Shown piece by piece: positions 1 through 8,339 of a stretch of 64,000 nt of DNA. The notes beneath the pieces were generated by a model that was not told the origin of the DNA, ran no database searches, and was given only the letters and a program-made list of their open reading frames with translations. This stretch comes from Streptomyces xinghaiensis S187 (GTDB lineage: Bacteria > Actinomycetota > Actinomycetes > Streptomycetales > Streptomycetaceae), in assembly GCF_000220705.2 (NCBI RefSeq), contig NZ_CP023202.1, positions 744,001 to 808,000 of the forward strand, written 5' to 3'. How positions within the stretch are numbered: the first letter of the stretch is position 1; every line of letters starts with the position of its first letter. The translations under genes were made by a program, and so were the position numbers.

Positions 1-1953
1 GCGCCGTACCACCTCGACGTCGCGCGGGAGTTCGTCCCGGGCGGGGATGCCGGCGTCCGCGCACACCTCGCGGAGCAGCACCCCGAGGCCGTCGGCGCCG
101 AGCCGGGTGGAGACGTACCAGGCGGTGCCGCGGCCCAGCCGGTGGCGGGTGACGGCGGGCCGTCCCGCGGCGGGTCCGTCGGCGTAGGTCCAGACGGTTC
201 CGGCGCCGCGCGGCACCACGGACTCCGTCCACACATCGGCGGTGAGGCGGTCCGGGTGTCCCGCGCCGCCGCCGCTGCCACCGTCGTTGTCGTTGTGGCC
301 GCCGCCGCCGCGGCCGTCCCGCCCGCCCGCGCCGTCCCCGTCCGTCCCGCCGGCCCGGCGGAGCCCCACCCGATCGCCCTCCCCCAGGGGTGAGAACTCC
401 TCGACGGTCAGCCCCAGCACGTCCCGCAGGGCGCCGGGGTACGGGCCGGGGTGGACCGCGTCGTGCTCGTCGACGATCCCGGAGAAGTAGGAGACGAGCA
501 GGGTGCCGCCCTGCTCCACGTAGCGGCGGAGACTGCGGCCGGCGGCGGCCCCGGTGAGGTAGAGGGCGGGGACGACGACCAGCGGATAGGCGGAGAGACC
601 GGCCTCCGGGTGGGCGAAGTCCACGGTGAGGTGGCGGTCGTAGAGGGCCTCGTAGAAGGTGTCGGCCCGCTCGCGGGCGTCGTGGTCCTCGCTCGGGCGC
701 CACTCCAGGGACTGGGCCCACCAGGACTGCCAGTCCCACACCACGGCGGCGTCGGCGGCCGTCGTGCCCCCCGCGACCCCGGCGATCGACTCCAGGTCCG
801 CGCCGAGCCGGACGACCTCCCGCCAGACCCGGGAGTCGGTGCCGGCCTGCGGCAGCATGGCGGAGTGGAACTTCTCGGCGCCGCGCCGGGACTGGCGCCA
901 CTGGAAGAACATGGCGCCGTCGGAGCCGCGCGCGATGTGGGCGAGGCTGTTGCGGGCCATCTCGCCGGGCGCCTTGGCGGGGTTGCGGGGCTGCCAGCTG
1001 ACGCCGCTGGTGGAGTGTTCCAGCAGCAGCCAGGGGGAGCCGCCCGCCACGGAGCGGGTGAGGTCGGCGGCCATGGCGAGGTTGACGTGGGTCCGCCGGC
1101 CGTCGGTGATGAGGTAGTGGTCGTTGGAGACGAGATCGACCTCGCGCCCCCAGGCCCAGTAGTCGATGGACGAGCACTGGCTGAGCGCGGTCATGAAGTT
1201 GGTGGTGACGGGGATGCCCGGGGAGAGCCGGTGCAGGATGTCGCGTTCGGCGGTGAAGTTCTCCCGCAGGGTGGCGTCGGCGAAGCGGGCGTAGTCCAGC
1301 CGCTGGGCCGGGTTGCAGACGGTGGGGGTGGCGCGGGGCGGGTCGATCTGGTCGAAGCCGCCGTAGCGCTGGCCCCAGAAGGCGGTGCCCCAGGCCGCGT
1401 TGAGGGCGTCGGGCGTGCCGTACCGGGCGCGCAGCCAGCGCCGGAAGTGCTCGGCGCAGGAGTCGCAGTAGCAGGCGGAGACCGGGACGCCGTACTCGTT
1501 GTGGACGTGCCAGAGGGCGAGCGCCGGGTGGCCGGCGTAGCGGCGGGCGAGCTGTTCGGTGATGGCGGCGGCGGCGTCGCGGTAGGCGGCCGAGCTGGGG
1601 CAGATGGCGCCGCGTGAGCCGAAGGAGAGGCGCACGCCCTCCCGGGTGACGGGCAGGGCCTCGGGGTGGGCGCGGTAGAACCAGGCGGGCGGGGCGACGG
1701 TGGGGGTGCCGAGGTCCACGCGGATGCCGTGCGCGTGCAGCAGGTCCAGCAGCCGGTCGAGCCAGCCGAAGTCGTGGCGGCCGGGTTCGGGTTCGAGCAG
1801 GGCCCAGGAGAAGATCCCGGCGCTGACCATGGTCACGCCGGCCTCCCGCATCAGCCGGACGTCCTCCTGCCACACCTCCTCGGGCCACTGCTCGGGGTTG
1901 TAGTCCCCGCCGAACGCGAGTCGGGTGAGGCCCTGGGGAGGCGTGTACGGCAT
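1..1953 (-). CDS. GH42 beta-galactosidase (3' end outside window)
   Basis: Retaining beta-galactosidase of glycoside hydrolase family 42, probably cytoplasmic because no signal peptide is seen. It starts MPYTPPQGLTRLAFGGDYNPEQ, the usual GH42 opening (substrate-pocket strand with GGDYNPEQW). HVHNEYG holds the acid/base Glu and LLLEHSTSG the nucleophile Glu. A Cys cluster (CYCDSC) after the acid/base fits the zinc site of many GH42 enzymes. ATG at 1953 has AGGAG upstream. The frame is open to base 1, so at least 651 codons are present and the C-terminus is missing. A Gly/Asp/Asn-rich low-complexity insert is encoded around 240-350. The gene diverges from a sugar ABC operon across a gap holding two LacI-type operators, so it likely hydrolyses the imported galactoside and is co-repressed. 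Family assignment is firm; exact substrate is unknown. Confidence 0.93.
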   Translation of the reverse strand, partial: MPYTPPQGLTRLAFGGDYNPEQWPEEVWQEDVRLMREAGVTMVSAGIFSWALLEPEPGRHDFGWLDRLLDLLHAHGIRVDLGTPTVAPPAWFYRAHPEALPVTREGVRLSFGSRGAICPSSAAYRDAAAAITEQLARRYAGHPALALWHVHNEYGVPVSACYCDSCAEHFRRWLRARYGTPDALNAAWGTAFWGQRYGGFDQIDPPRATPTVCNPAQRLDYARFADATLRENFTAERDILHRLSPGIPVTTNFMTALSQCSSIDYWAWGREVDLVSNDHYLITDGRRTHVNLAMAADLTRSVAGGSPWLLLEHSTSGVSWQPRNPAKAPGEMARNSLAHIARGSDGAMFFQWRQSRRGAEKFHSAMLPQAGTDSRVWREVVRLGADLESIAGVAGGTTAADAAVVWDWQSWWAQSLEWRPSEDHDARERADTFYEALYDRHLTVDFAHPEAGLSAYPLVVVPALYLTGAAAGRSLRRYVEQGGTLLVSYFSGIVDEHDAVHPGPYPGALRDVLGLTVEEFSPLGEGDRVGLRRAGGTDGDGAGGRDGRGGGGHNDNDGGSGGGAGHPDRLTADVWTESVVPRGAGTVWTYADGPAAGRPAVTRHRLGRGTAWYVSTRLGADGLGVLLREVCADAGIPARDELPRDVEVVRR

Positions 1954-1993
1954 GGCGGGCTCCTGCTGGGGGGTAGCGGGGCATGGCACAAAT

Positions 1994-2009
1994 CTGTGAA
2001 CGTGCACAG
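1994..2009. promoter_or_regulatory. LacI-type operator, GH42 side
   Basis: CTGTGAACGTGCACAG, an inverted repeat with arms CTGTG/CACAG, 41 bases upstream of the GH42 start. It shares its core with the second site at 2082-2099. A central CG is typical of LacI-family operators. The likely binder is the LacI regulator at 5391 (inference). Confidence 0.65.
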
Positions 2010-2055
2010 CGCATCTCGGCGGCGCACATCCAACATAACCGCACAGCAACAACCA

Positions 2056-2061
2056 TTGACA
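2056..2061 (+). promoter_or_regulatory. Probable -35 box of the sugar ABC operon
   Basis: TTGACA, a perfect -35 hexamer, lies about 100 bases before the binding-protein start. Possible -10 boxes (TCTACT at 2079 with 17-base spacing, or TACTGT at 2081) run into the operator at 2082-2099, so a repressor bound there would block RNA polymerase. Confidence 0.5.
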
Positions 2062-2081
2062 ACTGTTGGAAATGTTTCTCT

Positions 2082-2099
2082 ACTGTGAACGCTCACAGT
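2082..2099. promoter_or_regulatory. LacI-type operator, ABC-transporter side
   Basis: ACTGTGAACGCTCACAGT, a palindrome with perfect 7-base arms around ACGC. It overlaps the predicted -10 region of the rightward promoter. Together with the site at 1994 it suggests joint control of the divergent GH42 and transporter genes by one LacI repressor. Confidence 0.75.
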
Positions 2100-2155
2100 T
2101 CGCCACCGCCCGTCGTCCGCCCAGGGGGCGGAGGCCCTTGCCAGGGGAGATCTCG

Positions 2156-3487
2156 ATGCCATCCACCACGCGCCGCCGGTCGGCGGCCCTCTCCATAGCG
2201 GCAGCCCTGACCGCCGCGGCCCTCGCCGGCTGCGGCGGCGGAGGCTCGGACGACTCCGGCGCGGAGCGCTCCGGCAGTTCCGGGCCGGCCAAGCTGACGT
2301 ACTGGGCCTGGGCCCCCGGCATGGACAAGGTCGTCGCCCTCTGGAACAAGGAACACCCGGACATCAGGGTCACGGTGAAGAAGCAGGCGTCCGGTGACGA
2401 CCTGGTGACGAAGATCCTCACCGCCGCCAAGGCCCACGAGGCCCCGGACCTCGTGCAGGCCGAGTACCAGGCCCTGCCCACCCTCGTCAGCAGCGACGTC
2501 CTCGCCGACCTCTCCGGCAAGGAGCCGGTGAAGAGGGCCGAGAAGGAGTTCGCGCCGGGCGTCTGGCAGCAGGTGACCCTCGGCTCGGACGCGGTGTACG
2601 CCGTCCCGCAGGACTCCGGGCCGATGATGTTCTACTACCGCGAGGACCTCTTCGAGCAGTACGGCCTCGACGTCCCCGGGACCTGGGCCGAGTTCGCGGA
2701 CACCGCCCGCGAACTCAGGAAGAAGGCCCCCGGGAAGGCCCTCACCACCTTCTCCGCCAACGACCCCGGCCTCTTCGCCGGACTCGCCCAGCAGGCCGGC
2801 GCGCGGTGGTGGACCACCACCGGCGAGCAGTGGAAGGTCGGCATCGACGACGCCGCCAGCCGCAAGGTCGCCGACTTCTGGGGCGGTCTCGTCGAGGAGG
2901 GTGCCGTCGGCAACCAGCCGATGTACACCCCGGCCTGGAACAAGGCGCTCAACGACGGCTCGCAGATCGCCTGGGTCAGCGCCGTCTGGGCGCCCGGCGT
3001 CCTCACCACCGCGGCGCCGGACACCAAGGGCAAGTGGGCGATGGCCCCGCTCCCCCAGTGGTCGCCCGGCGAGAACAGGACCGGCAGCTGGGGCGGCTCG
3101 ACCACCGCCGTCACCCGCGACAGCGAGCACAAGCAGGCCGCCGCCGAGTTCGCCACCTGGCTCAACACCGACCCGGAGGCTCTCGCCGCCATGGTGAGGG
3201 AGGGCGGGATCTACCCGGCGGCCACCGCCGCGCAGACCGGCGGCGCACTGTCCGAGGCACCCGGCTTCTTCAGCAACCAGCCGGACTTCTACACCGAGGC
3301 GGCGGAGATCGCCAAGACCACGGCGCCCGGCGCCTGGGGCCCGAACGTCAACGTCGCCTACTCGGCCTTCCGGGACCGGTTCGGCAAGGCCGCCAAGGAG
3401 AAGTCGGACTTCGGGGCCGCGCTCGCCGCCATGGAGCGGGCCACCGTCACCGACCTGAAGAAGCAGGGCTTCGGAGTGGCCGGGTGA
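2156..3487 (+). CDS. Sugar ABC transporter substrate-binding lipoprotein
   Basis: Extracellular solute-binding protein of family 1 (CUT1 class), 443 aa. The N-terminus has an Arg-rich stretch, a hydrophobic core and the lipobox LAGC with Cys26 as lipidation site, so it is anchored outside the membrane. The mature protein starts with a Gly/Ser spacer and then LTYWAWAPGMDKVVALWNKEHPDI, the typical first strand and helix of this family. ATG 2156 is preferred over an in-frame ATG at 2066 because GGGGAGA lies 6 bases upstream and the signal peptide begins here. Its stop overlaps the next start (GTGA), showing translational coupling to the permeases. It likely captures galactosides for the divergent GH42 enzyme; the sugar is inferred from context only. 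Confidence 0.93.
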   Translation: MPSTTRRRSAALSIAAALTAAALAGCGGGGSDDSGAERSGSSGPAKLTYWAWAPGMDKVVALWNKEHPDIRVTVKKQASGDDLVTKILTAAKAHEAPDLVQAEYQALPTLVSSDVLADLSGKEPVKRAEKEFAPGVWQQVTLGSDAVYAVPQDSGPMMFYYREDLFEQYGLDVPGTWAEFADTARELRKKAPGKALTTFSANDPGLFAGLAQQAGARWWTTTGEQWKVGIDDAASRKVADFWGGLVEEGAVGNQPMYTPAWNKALNDGSQIAWVSAVWAPGVLTTAAPDTKGKWAMAPLPQWSPGENRTGSWGGSTTAVTRDSEHKQAAAEFATWLNTDPEALAAMVREGGIYPAATAAQTGGALSEAPGFFSNQPDFYTEAAEIAKTTAPGAWGPNVNVAYSAFRDRFGKAAKEKSDFGAALAAMERATVTDLKKQGFGVAG

Positions 3488-4422
3488 CCCGCTCCCCCGC
3501 CGGCGCGGCCTCCGGGCCGCGCCGGGCCCCGTACCTCTTCCTTCTCCCGGGCGCCGCCCTGTTCGTCCTCTTCCTCGCGCTGCCCATCGGCTACGCCCTC
3601 TACCTCAGCCTCCGCAGGACCGAGGTCAAGGGGCTGGGCCTGGGCTCCGGCGCCCGCCAGGAGGTGTGGGCCGGACTCGCCAACTACACCGCGGCGCTCA
3701 CCGACCCGGAACTGCTGAACGGCGCCCTGCGGGTGCTGGGCTACGGCCTCGTCGTCATCCCGGCCATGCTGGGCCTCGCCCTGCTCTTCGCCCTGATGCT
3801 GGACGCCGACCGGCGCGGCCGGCGGGACACGGCCCTCCGCGGCTTCGCCCGGCTCTCGATCTTCCTGCCGTACGCGGTGCCCGGGGTCGTCTCGGCGCTG
3901 CTGTGGGGCTTCCTCTACCTGCCGTCGGTCAGCCCCTTCCACTACGCGCTGGAGCGGGCGGGCCTGCCCGGACCGGATCTCTTCAGCGGCGGGGCCCTCT
4001 ATGCCGCGCTGGCCAATATCGCCGTCTGGGGCGGCACCGGCTTCAACATGATCGTGATCTACACGGCGCTGCGCGCGATACCGGCGGAAGTGTACGAGGC
4101 CGCGCGGCTCGACGGCTGCTCGCAGTGGCAGATCGCCCTGCGCCTCAAGATCCCCATGGTGACGCCCTCGCTGATCCTCACCTTCTTCTTCTCCCTGATC
4201 GCCACCCTCCAGGTGTTCAGCGAGCCGACCACCCTGAGGCCGCTCACCAACGCCGTGCCCAGCGACTGGAGTCCGCTGATGAAGATCCACCAGGACGCCT
4301 TCGCCCGGGGCGACCTGCACACGGCCGCCGCCGGCGCGGTGGTCATCGCCGCCGTCACCCTGCTGCTGTCCTTCGGCTTCCTGAGAGCCGCCAACTCCCG
4401 CTCCCACCAGGACTCACGATGA
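3484..4422 (+). CDS. Sugar ABC transporter permease (MalF type)
   Basis: Inner-membrane permease of the binding-protein-dependent CUT1 family, 312 aa, about six transmembrane helices (first around residues 18-38). It has the cytoplasmic EAA loop, here EVYEAARLDGCSQWQIALRLKIPM, which docks the ATPase. GTG 3484 overlaps the preceding stop. No ATPase gene lies in the operon; Streptomyces CUT1 systems usually borrow the shared ATPase MsiK encoded elsewhere (family knowledge). Confidence 0.92.
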   Translation: MTRSPAGAASGPRRAPYLFLLPGAALFVLFLALPIGYALYLSLRRTEVKGLGLGSGARQEVWAGLANYTAALTDPELLNGALRVLGYGLVVIPAMLGLALLFALMLDADRRGRRDTALRGFARLSIFLPYAVPGVVSALLWGFLYLPSVSPFHYALERAGLPGPDLFSGGALYAALANIAVWGGTGFNMIVIYTALRAIPAEVYEAARLDGCSQWQIALRLKIPMVTPSLILTFFFSLIATLQVFSEPTTLRPLTNAVPSDWSPLMKIHQDAFARGDLHTAAAGAVVIAAVTLLLSFGFLRAANSRSHQDSR

Positions 4423-5303
4423 GCGCCACCGCCACCGCCGTCCGCGCCGCCACGGCGGCTCCCCGCGGCCGCCGCCGCCCGGCCGGCCGGATCCCCACCG
4501 CGGTGCTGCTCCTGGGTGCCGCCTACTGCCTGCTGCCGGTCGCCTGGGTCGTGGTGGCCGCCACCAAGTCGGGCAGCGAACTCTTCTCCACCTTCACCTT
4601 CCTGCCCGGTTCGGGCCTCGCGGAGAACGTGGCCGAGCTGTCGGCCTACCGCGACGGCGTCTACTGGCGGTGGATGGCCAACTCCGCGCTCTACGCCGGC
4701 GTGGGCGCCCTGCTGTCCACGGCCGTCTCCGCGCTGAGCGGCTACGCGCTGGCGCTGCACCGCTTCCGCGGCCGTGAGGTGATCTTCAACGTGCTGATCG
4801 CGGGCGTGCTGATGCCGCCCGTCATCCTCGCCATACCGCAGTATCTGCTGCTGGCGAAGGCGGGGATGGCCGACAGCTATGTGTCCGTGCTGCTGCCGAG
4901 CATCCTCTCCCCCTACGGCATCTACCTCGCCCGGATCTACGCCGCCGCCGCGGTGCCCTCCGACATCGTGGAGGCGGGCCGCATCGACGGCGCCGGGGAG
5001 TGGCGGCTCTTCCGGTCCGTGGCGCTGCCGATGATGCTGCCGGGGCTGGTGACCGTCTTCCTCTTCCAGTCCGTGGCCATCTGGAACAACTTCATGCTGC
5101 CGTACATCATGCTCGGTGACGACGAGAAGTTCCCGGTCACGGTGGGGTTGTTCACGCTGCTCCAGCAGGGCGCCTCCGCGCCCGCGCTCTACACCCTGGT
5201 GATCACCGGCGCGCTGCTCTCCGTCATCCCGCTGATCGCGCTCTTCCTGGTGATCCAGCGCTTCTGGAGCCTCGACCTGCTCTCGGGGGCCGTGAAGTCC
5301 TGA
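4419..5303 (+). CDS. Sugar ABC transporter permease (MalG type)
   Basis: Second CUT1 permease, 294 aa, partner of the one encoded just upstream, with ATGA overlap between the two. An Arg-rich cytoplasmic N-terminus precedes the first transmembrane helix (AVLLLGAAYCLLPVAWVVVA). The EAA loop is DIVEAGRIDGAGEWRLFRSVALPM. The C-terminus QRFWSLDLLSGAVKS is typical of MalG-like subunits. It forms the translocation pore with the MalF-type subunit and the lipoprotein at 2156. Confidence 0.92.
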   Translation: MSATATAVRAATAAPRGRRRPAGRIPTAVLLLGAAYCLLPVAWVVVAATKSGSELFSTFTFLPGSGLAENVAELSAYRDGVYWRWMANSALYAGVGALLSTAVSALSGYALALHRFRGREVIFNVLIAGVLMPPVILAIPQYLLLAKAGMADSYVSVLLPSILSPYGIYLARIYAAAAVPSDIVEAGRIDGAGEWRLFRSVALPMMLPGLVTVFLFQSVAIWNNFMLPYIMLGDDEKFPVTVGLFTLLQQGASAPALYTLVITGALLSVIPLIALFLVIQRFWSLDLLSGAVKS

Positions 5304-5390
5304 CCGCCGGGGACCACAGCGGATCACCGTAGAGTCGGGACCGCAGAACCACCCGGGAACCACCGGGGAACGGACAGAGGAAGCAGCCGC

Positions 5391-6413
5391 ATGAGCACCA
5401 CGGGGCGACGCCGCCCACCGACCATCCACGACGTCGCCCGGGAGGCGGGCGTCTCGCGCGGCACGGTGTCGCGGGTGCTCAACGGCGGGCACAACGTCAG
5501 CCCCGCCTCGGCGGACGCCGTCAACGCCGCGATCCGCAAGACGGGTTACGTCGTCAACCGGCACGCCCGCAGTCTCATCACCGGCCGTTCCGACTCGGTG
5601 GCGTTCCTGCTGACCGAACCGCAGGAGCGGTTCTTCGAGGACCCCAACTTCAATGTGCTGCTGCGCGGCTGCACCCAGGCGCTGGCCGCACACGACATCC
5701 CGCTGCTGCTGATGATCGCCGGGACGGAGGCGGAGCGGCGCCGGATCAGCCGCTACATCACCGCCGGGCACGTGGACGGGGTGCTGCTGGTCTCCAGCCA
5801 CTCCGGGAACCCCATGGCCGAGCGGCTGGTGAAGGCGCGCATACCGGTGGTGGCCTGCGGCAAGCCCCTGGGGCAGGGGGCCCGGATCGCGTATGTGGCC
5901 GCCGACGACCGGGACGGGGCCCGGGAGATGGTGCGCCATCTCGCCACGAGCGGACGGCGCCGCATCGCGACGGTCACCGGTCCGCCGGACACCCCCGGCG
6001 GGGTCGAGCGGCTGGCGGGCTACCGGGAGTCCCTGGCCGAGGCCGGGCTGCCGGCCGACGAACGGCTCGTCGCCGAGGGCGACTACAGCCGGGCCGGCGG
6101 CGAGCGGGCCATGGCGGAGCTGCTGCGGCGGGCCCCGGACGTGGACGCCGTGTTCGTCGCCTCCGACCTGATGGCGCAGGGGGCGCTGACCGCCCTGGAG
6201 AGGGCCGGCCGCCGGGTGCCCGAGGACGTGGCGGTCGGCGGTTTCGACGACTCGCCCGCCGCTCTCGGGACGCGCCCGCCGCTGACCACGATCCGCCAGC
6301 CCTGGGACCGGATCAGCACGGAGATGGTGCGGGTGCTCCTCGGCCGGATCGCCGGGGAGGACCCGTCGGCGGTGATCCTGCCGACCGAACTCGTCCGGCG
6401 CGACTCGGCCTGA
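5391..6413 (+). CDS. LacI-family transcriptional regulator
   Basis: 340 aa repressor. The N-terminal helix-turn-helix (TIHDVAREAGVSRGTVSRVLNG, about residues 9-30) and hinge helix region are followed by a periplasmic-binding-like sugar sensor domain (SDSVAFLLTEP onward, ending in GGFDDSPAALGTRPPLTTIRQPW). ATG 5391 has AGAGGAAG upstream. It follows the permease by 87 bases, so it can be read from the operon or its own promoter. The two palindromes at 1994 and 2082 are the obvious targets, with a galactoside as likely inducer (inference). Confidence 0.92.
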   Translation: MSTTGRRRPPTIHDVAREAGVSRGTVSRVLNGGHNVSPASADAVNAAIRKTGYVVNRHARSLITGRSDSVAFLLTEPQERFFEDPNFNVLLRGCTQALAAHDIPLLLMIAGTEAERRRISRYITAGHVDGVLLVSSHSGNPMAERLVKARIPVVACGKPLGQGARIAYVAADDRDGAREMVRHLATSGRRRIATVTGPPDTPGGVERLAGYRESLAEAGLPADERLVAEGDYSRAGGERAMAELLRRAPDVDAVFVASDLMAQGALTALERAGRRVPEDVAVGGFDDSPAALGTRPPLTTIRQPWDRISTEMVRVLLGRIAGEDPSAVILPTELVRRDSA

Positions 6414-6476
6414 GCCGTGCCCCGGCCCTGGGGCGGGAAGGACTGCCGGGCCCGCCCCGGCACGGCCCCCGGCTCA
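6414..6476 (+). terminator. Possible terminator after the LacI gene
   Basis: GC-rich inverted repeats directly after the stop: GCCGTGCC (6414-6421) pairs with GGCACGGC (6459-6466), and TGAGCCG with CGGCTCA (6470-6476). No U-tract, as is usual in this genome style. Confidence 0.4.
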
Positions 6477-6780
6477 GCCTGCCCCGGGCGCCCGTCCGCC
6501 GCGTCCCGACCTCGTCGTGTACCACCAGCGGAGACCGGTAACCGCTCAGCGGTGCGTTTCCGCCGTTGCCGAGTGGCCTGATCCGGCGTCCGGCCTTCCC
6601 GTGTCCGGCACGGACAGCGCTGTCATCTCCGGCGCGCCAGGCGTCTCCGCCGCCACTTCCGGCCAGCACCGCCCCGCACACATGCGCCGAAAAGCGCCGG
6701 GTTGATGTGCATTCGGGCGGGGTTCTCGGCAGACTCCGGAAGCGTAGAAACCGGCACAACAAGCGAAAGGAAAACGCATC
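6477..6780. other. Non-coding gap upstream of the SSI gene
   Basis: No gene seen. It must hold the promoter and leader of the secreted inhibitor gene. A small palindrome ACCGC-TCA-GCGGT lies near 6540. The last 30 bases are A-rich and carry the ribosome site GAAAGGAAA. No clear -35/-10 pair was identified. Confidence 0.5.
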
Positions 6781-7209
6781 ATGAGGAACCGTGCGAAAAC
6801 GGCGTTAGCCGGCACCCTGGTGGCGGCGATCGCGGCCCTCGGTCCCCTGGGCGGCACGGCTCACGCCGGGGACTCCTCGCTCTACGCGCCCTCGGACCTC
6901 GTCCTCACCATCGCGCACGGGGAGGACGCGTCCTCCGTGGCCCCGGAACGCGCGGTGACCCTCACCTGTGAGCCGCGGGCCACGGGCACGCACCCCTCCC
7001 CGCAGGAGGCCTGCGTGCTTCTCGGGGACGCCGGGGGCGACGTGGACGCGATCGCGCCGCCGGCGGAGCCCGAGCTGTGCACCTACCAGTACGACCCGGT
7101 CGTCGTCACCATTCGGGGCGTCTGGCAGGGCCAGCGCATCGAGGAGGAGCGCACCTTCGGCAACGAGTGCGTGATGCGGGCCGAGACCGGGGCCGTCTTC
7201 GACTTCTGA
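6781..7209 (+). CDS. Secreted subtilisin inhibitor (SSI family, I16)
   Basis: 142 aa precursor of an extracellular serine-protease inhibitor. The signal peptide ends AHA (residue 29). Four cysteines at 63, 78, 100 and 130 reproduce the SSI spacing (15 and 30 residues within the pairs) and imply two disulfides. Family motifs LTCEP, GTHP, YDPVVVT, GVWQG and RTFGNEC are all present. By alignment with SSI (reactive Met two residues after the third Cys), the P1 residue is Tyr102, followed by Gln103; a bulky aromatic P1 fits subtilisin- or chymotrypsin-like targets. Codon 9 is TTA (6805-6807), rare in Streptomyces, so translation may need the bldA leucyl-tRNA. Start has GAAAGGAAA upstream. Confidence 0.92.
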   Translation: MRNRAKTALAGTLVAAIAALGPLGGTAHAGDSSLYAPSDLVLTIAHGEDASSVAPERAVTLTCEPRATGTHPSPQEACVLLGDAGGDVDAIAPPAEPELCTYQYDPVVVTIRGVWQGQRIEEERTFGNECVMRAETGAVFDF

Positions 7210-7429
7210 GCCCGCGCTCCCCCTGTCCGTCCCCGGGCTCCCGAGGAGCCCGGCGGGCGGCACCGGCGCGCCTCTGCCGCGCTGCACCGCCAACTCCCCC
7301 GCGCGGCAAGGGGATCGCGGCCGGACGGGTGTTCTTCCGCGGAGGCGCGGAACGGGTGAGGATACTCCCTGGCGCACGCACCGGGCACATCCCCCACACC
7401 ACGCCCCGCACCCGACGAGGAGCCTGTTC

Positions 7430-8293
7430 GTGTTGAGAAGAAGCCCGCTGACCGCCCTGCTCGCGGCCCTGCTGTCGCTGTCCTTCGCCACCGCCGCCGC
7501 GCCCGCCTCCGGCGGCCCGGGCTCCGGCCACGGGCACGGGCACGGCCACGGCCACGGGAAGCACCACGGCAAGGGCCACCACCACTCCAGGGGCACCTGC
7601 ACGGACGACCCCGCGCTCCTGTTCTGCGAGGACTTCGAGTCCCTGCCGCCGGGCGAGGCCGGCAGCCCCCACTGGGAGACCGACACCGAGAACGGCACCC
7701 TGACCGTCGAGCCGTACCCGGGGAGACATCGGGCCGGGCAGCATCTGCGCGTCCGCACCGAGGGCAACGGCAAGGCGTTCCTCGCGGTCACGGACCTGGC
7801 CCCGCCCGGCAACAGCTTCTGGGGCCGGGTCCGGCTGCGCGTCGCGGCCTTCCCCACCGCCCCGGACTGGGCCCACTGGACGATGGTCGAGGCCACCGGC
7901 CGCGGCCCCGGTTACATCCGCCCGCTCGGCGGGCAGTACGTGCCCTCCGCCGGGAAGAACCTGTGGGGCGTCGGCTCCGACGGCGGCCCGACCGGCGACT
8001 GGACGGCCTGGCAGGAGTCGGCCCCGGCGCGGGCCGGGATCTGGAGCTGCGTGGAGTGGCGGATGGACGCCTCCGACAACCGCATCGAGGTCTGGTTCGA
8101 CGGCGAGCCCCAGCCCGATCTCACCGTCGACACCCGCGACCACGGGGGCGCCGAGGTGGACTTCGTCTTCCCGGAGTTCGACACGGTGAAGTTCGGCTGG
8201 CAGCTCTACCAGGGCGATCCCTCACCGTCCGGCTATGACGTGCGGATGGACGACCTCGCCCTCGGCACGGAGCGCGTCGGCTGCGGGCGCTGA
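7430..8293 (+). CDS. Secreted His-rich protein with a beta-sandwich lectin/lyase-like domain
   Basis: 287 aa. A signal peptide (residues 1 to about 27) is followed by a Gly/His-rich stretch (about residues 31-55, alternating HG then KHHGKGHHH). Then comes a domain beginning CTDDPALLFCEDFESLPPG, with WxxxTDTENGTLTVE and a final strand YDVRMDDLALGTERVGC. This pattern resembles the Cip1-like or concanavalin-like polysaccharide-binding fold found in secreted actinobacterial proteins (tentative). The GTG start has CGAGGAG 9 bases upstream. The His run could bind divalent metals. Biological role unknown. Confidence 0.75.
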   Translation: MLRRSPLTALLAALLSLSFATAAAPASGGPGSGHGHGHGHGHGKHHGKGHHHSRGTCTDDPALLFCEDFESLPPGEAGSPHWETDTENGTLTVEPYPGRHRAGQHLRVRTEGNGKAFLAVTDLAPPGNSFWGRVRLRVAAFPTAPDWAHWTMVEATGRGPGYIRPLGGQYVPSAGKNLWGVGSDGGPTGDWTAWQESAPARAGIWSCVEWRMDASDNRIEVWFDGEPQPDLTVDTRDHGGAEVDFVFPEFDTVKFGWQLYQGDPSPSGYDVRMDDLALGTERVGCGR

Positions 8294-8339
8294 CCGCCCC
8301 CGGCGGAGGGCCCCGGCCCCGGTCCCGGCCCCATCCCCG

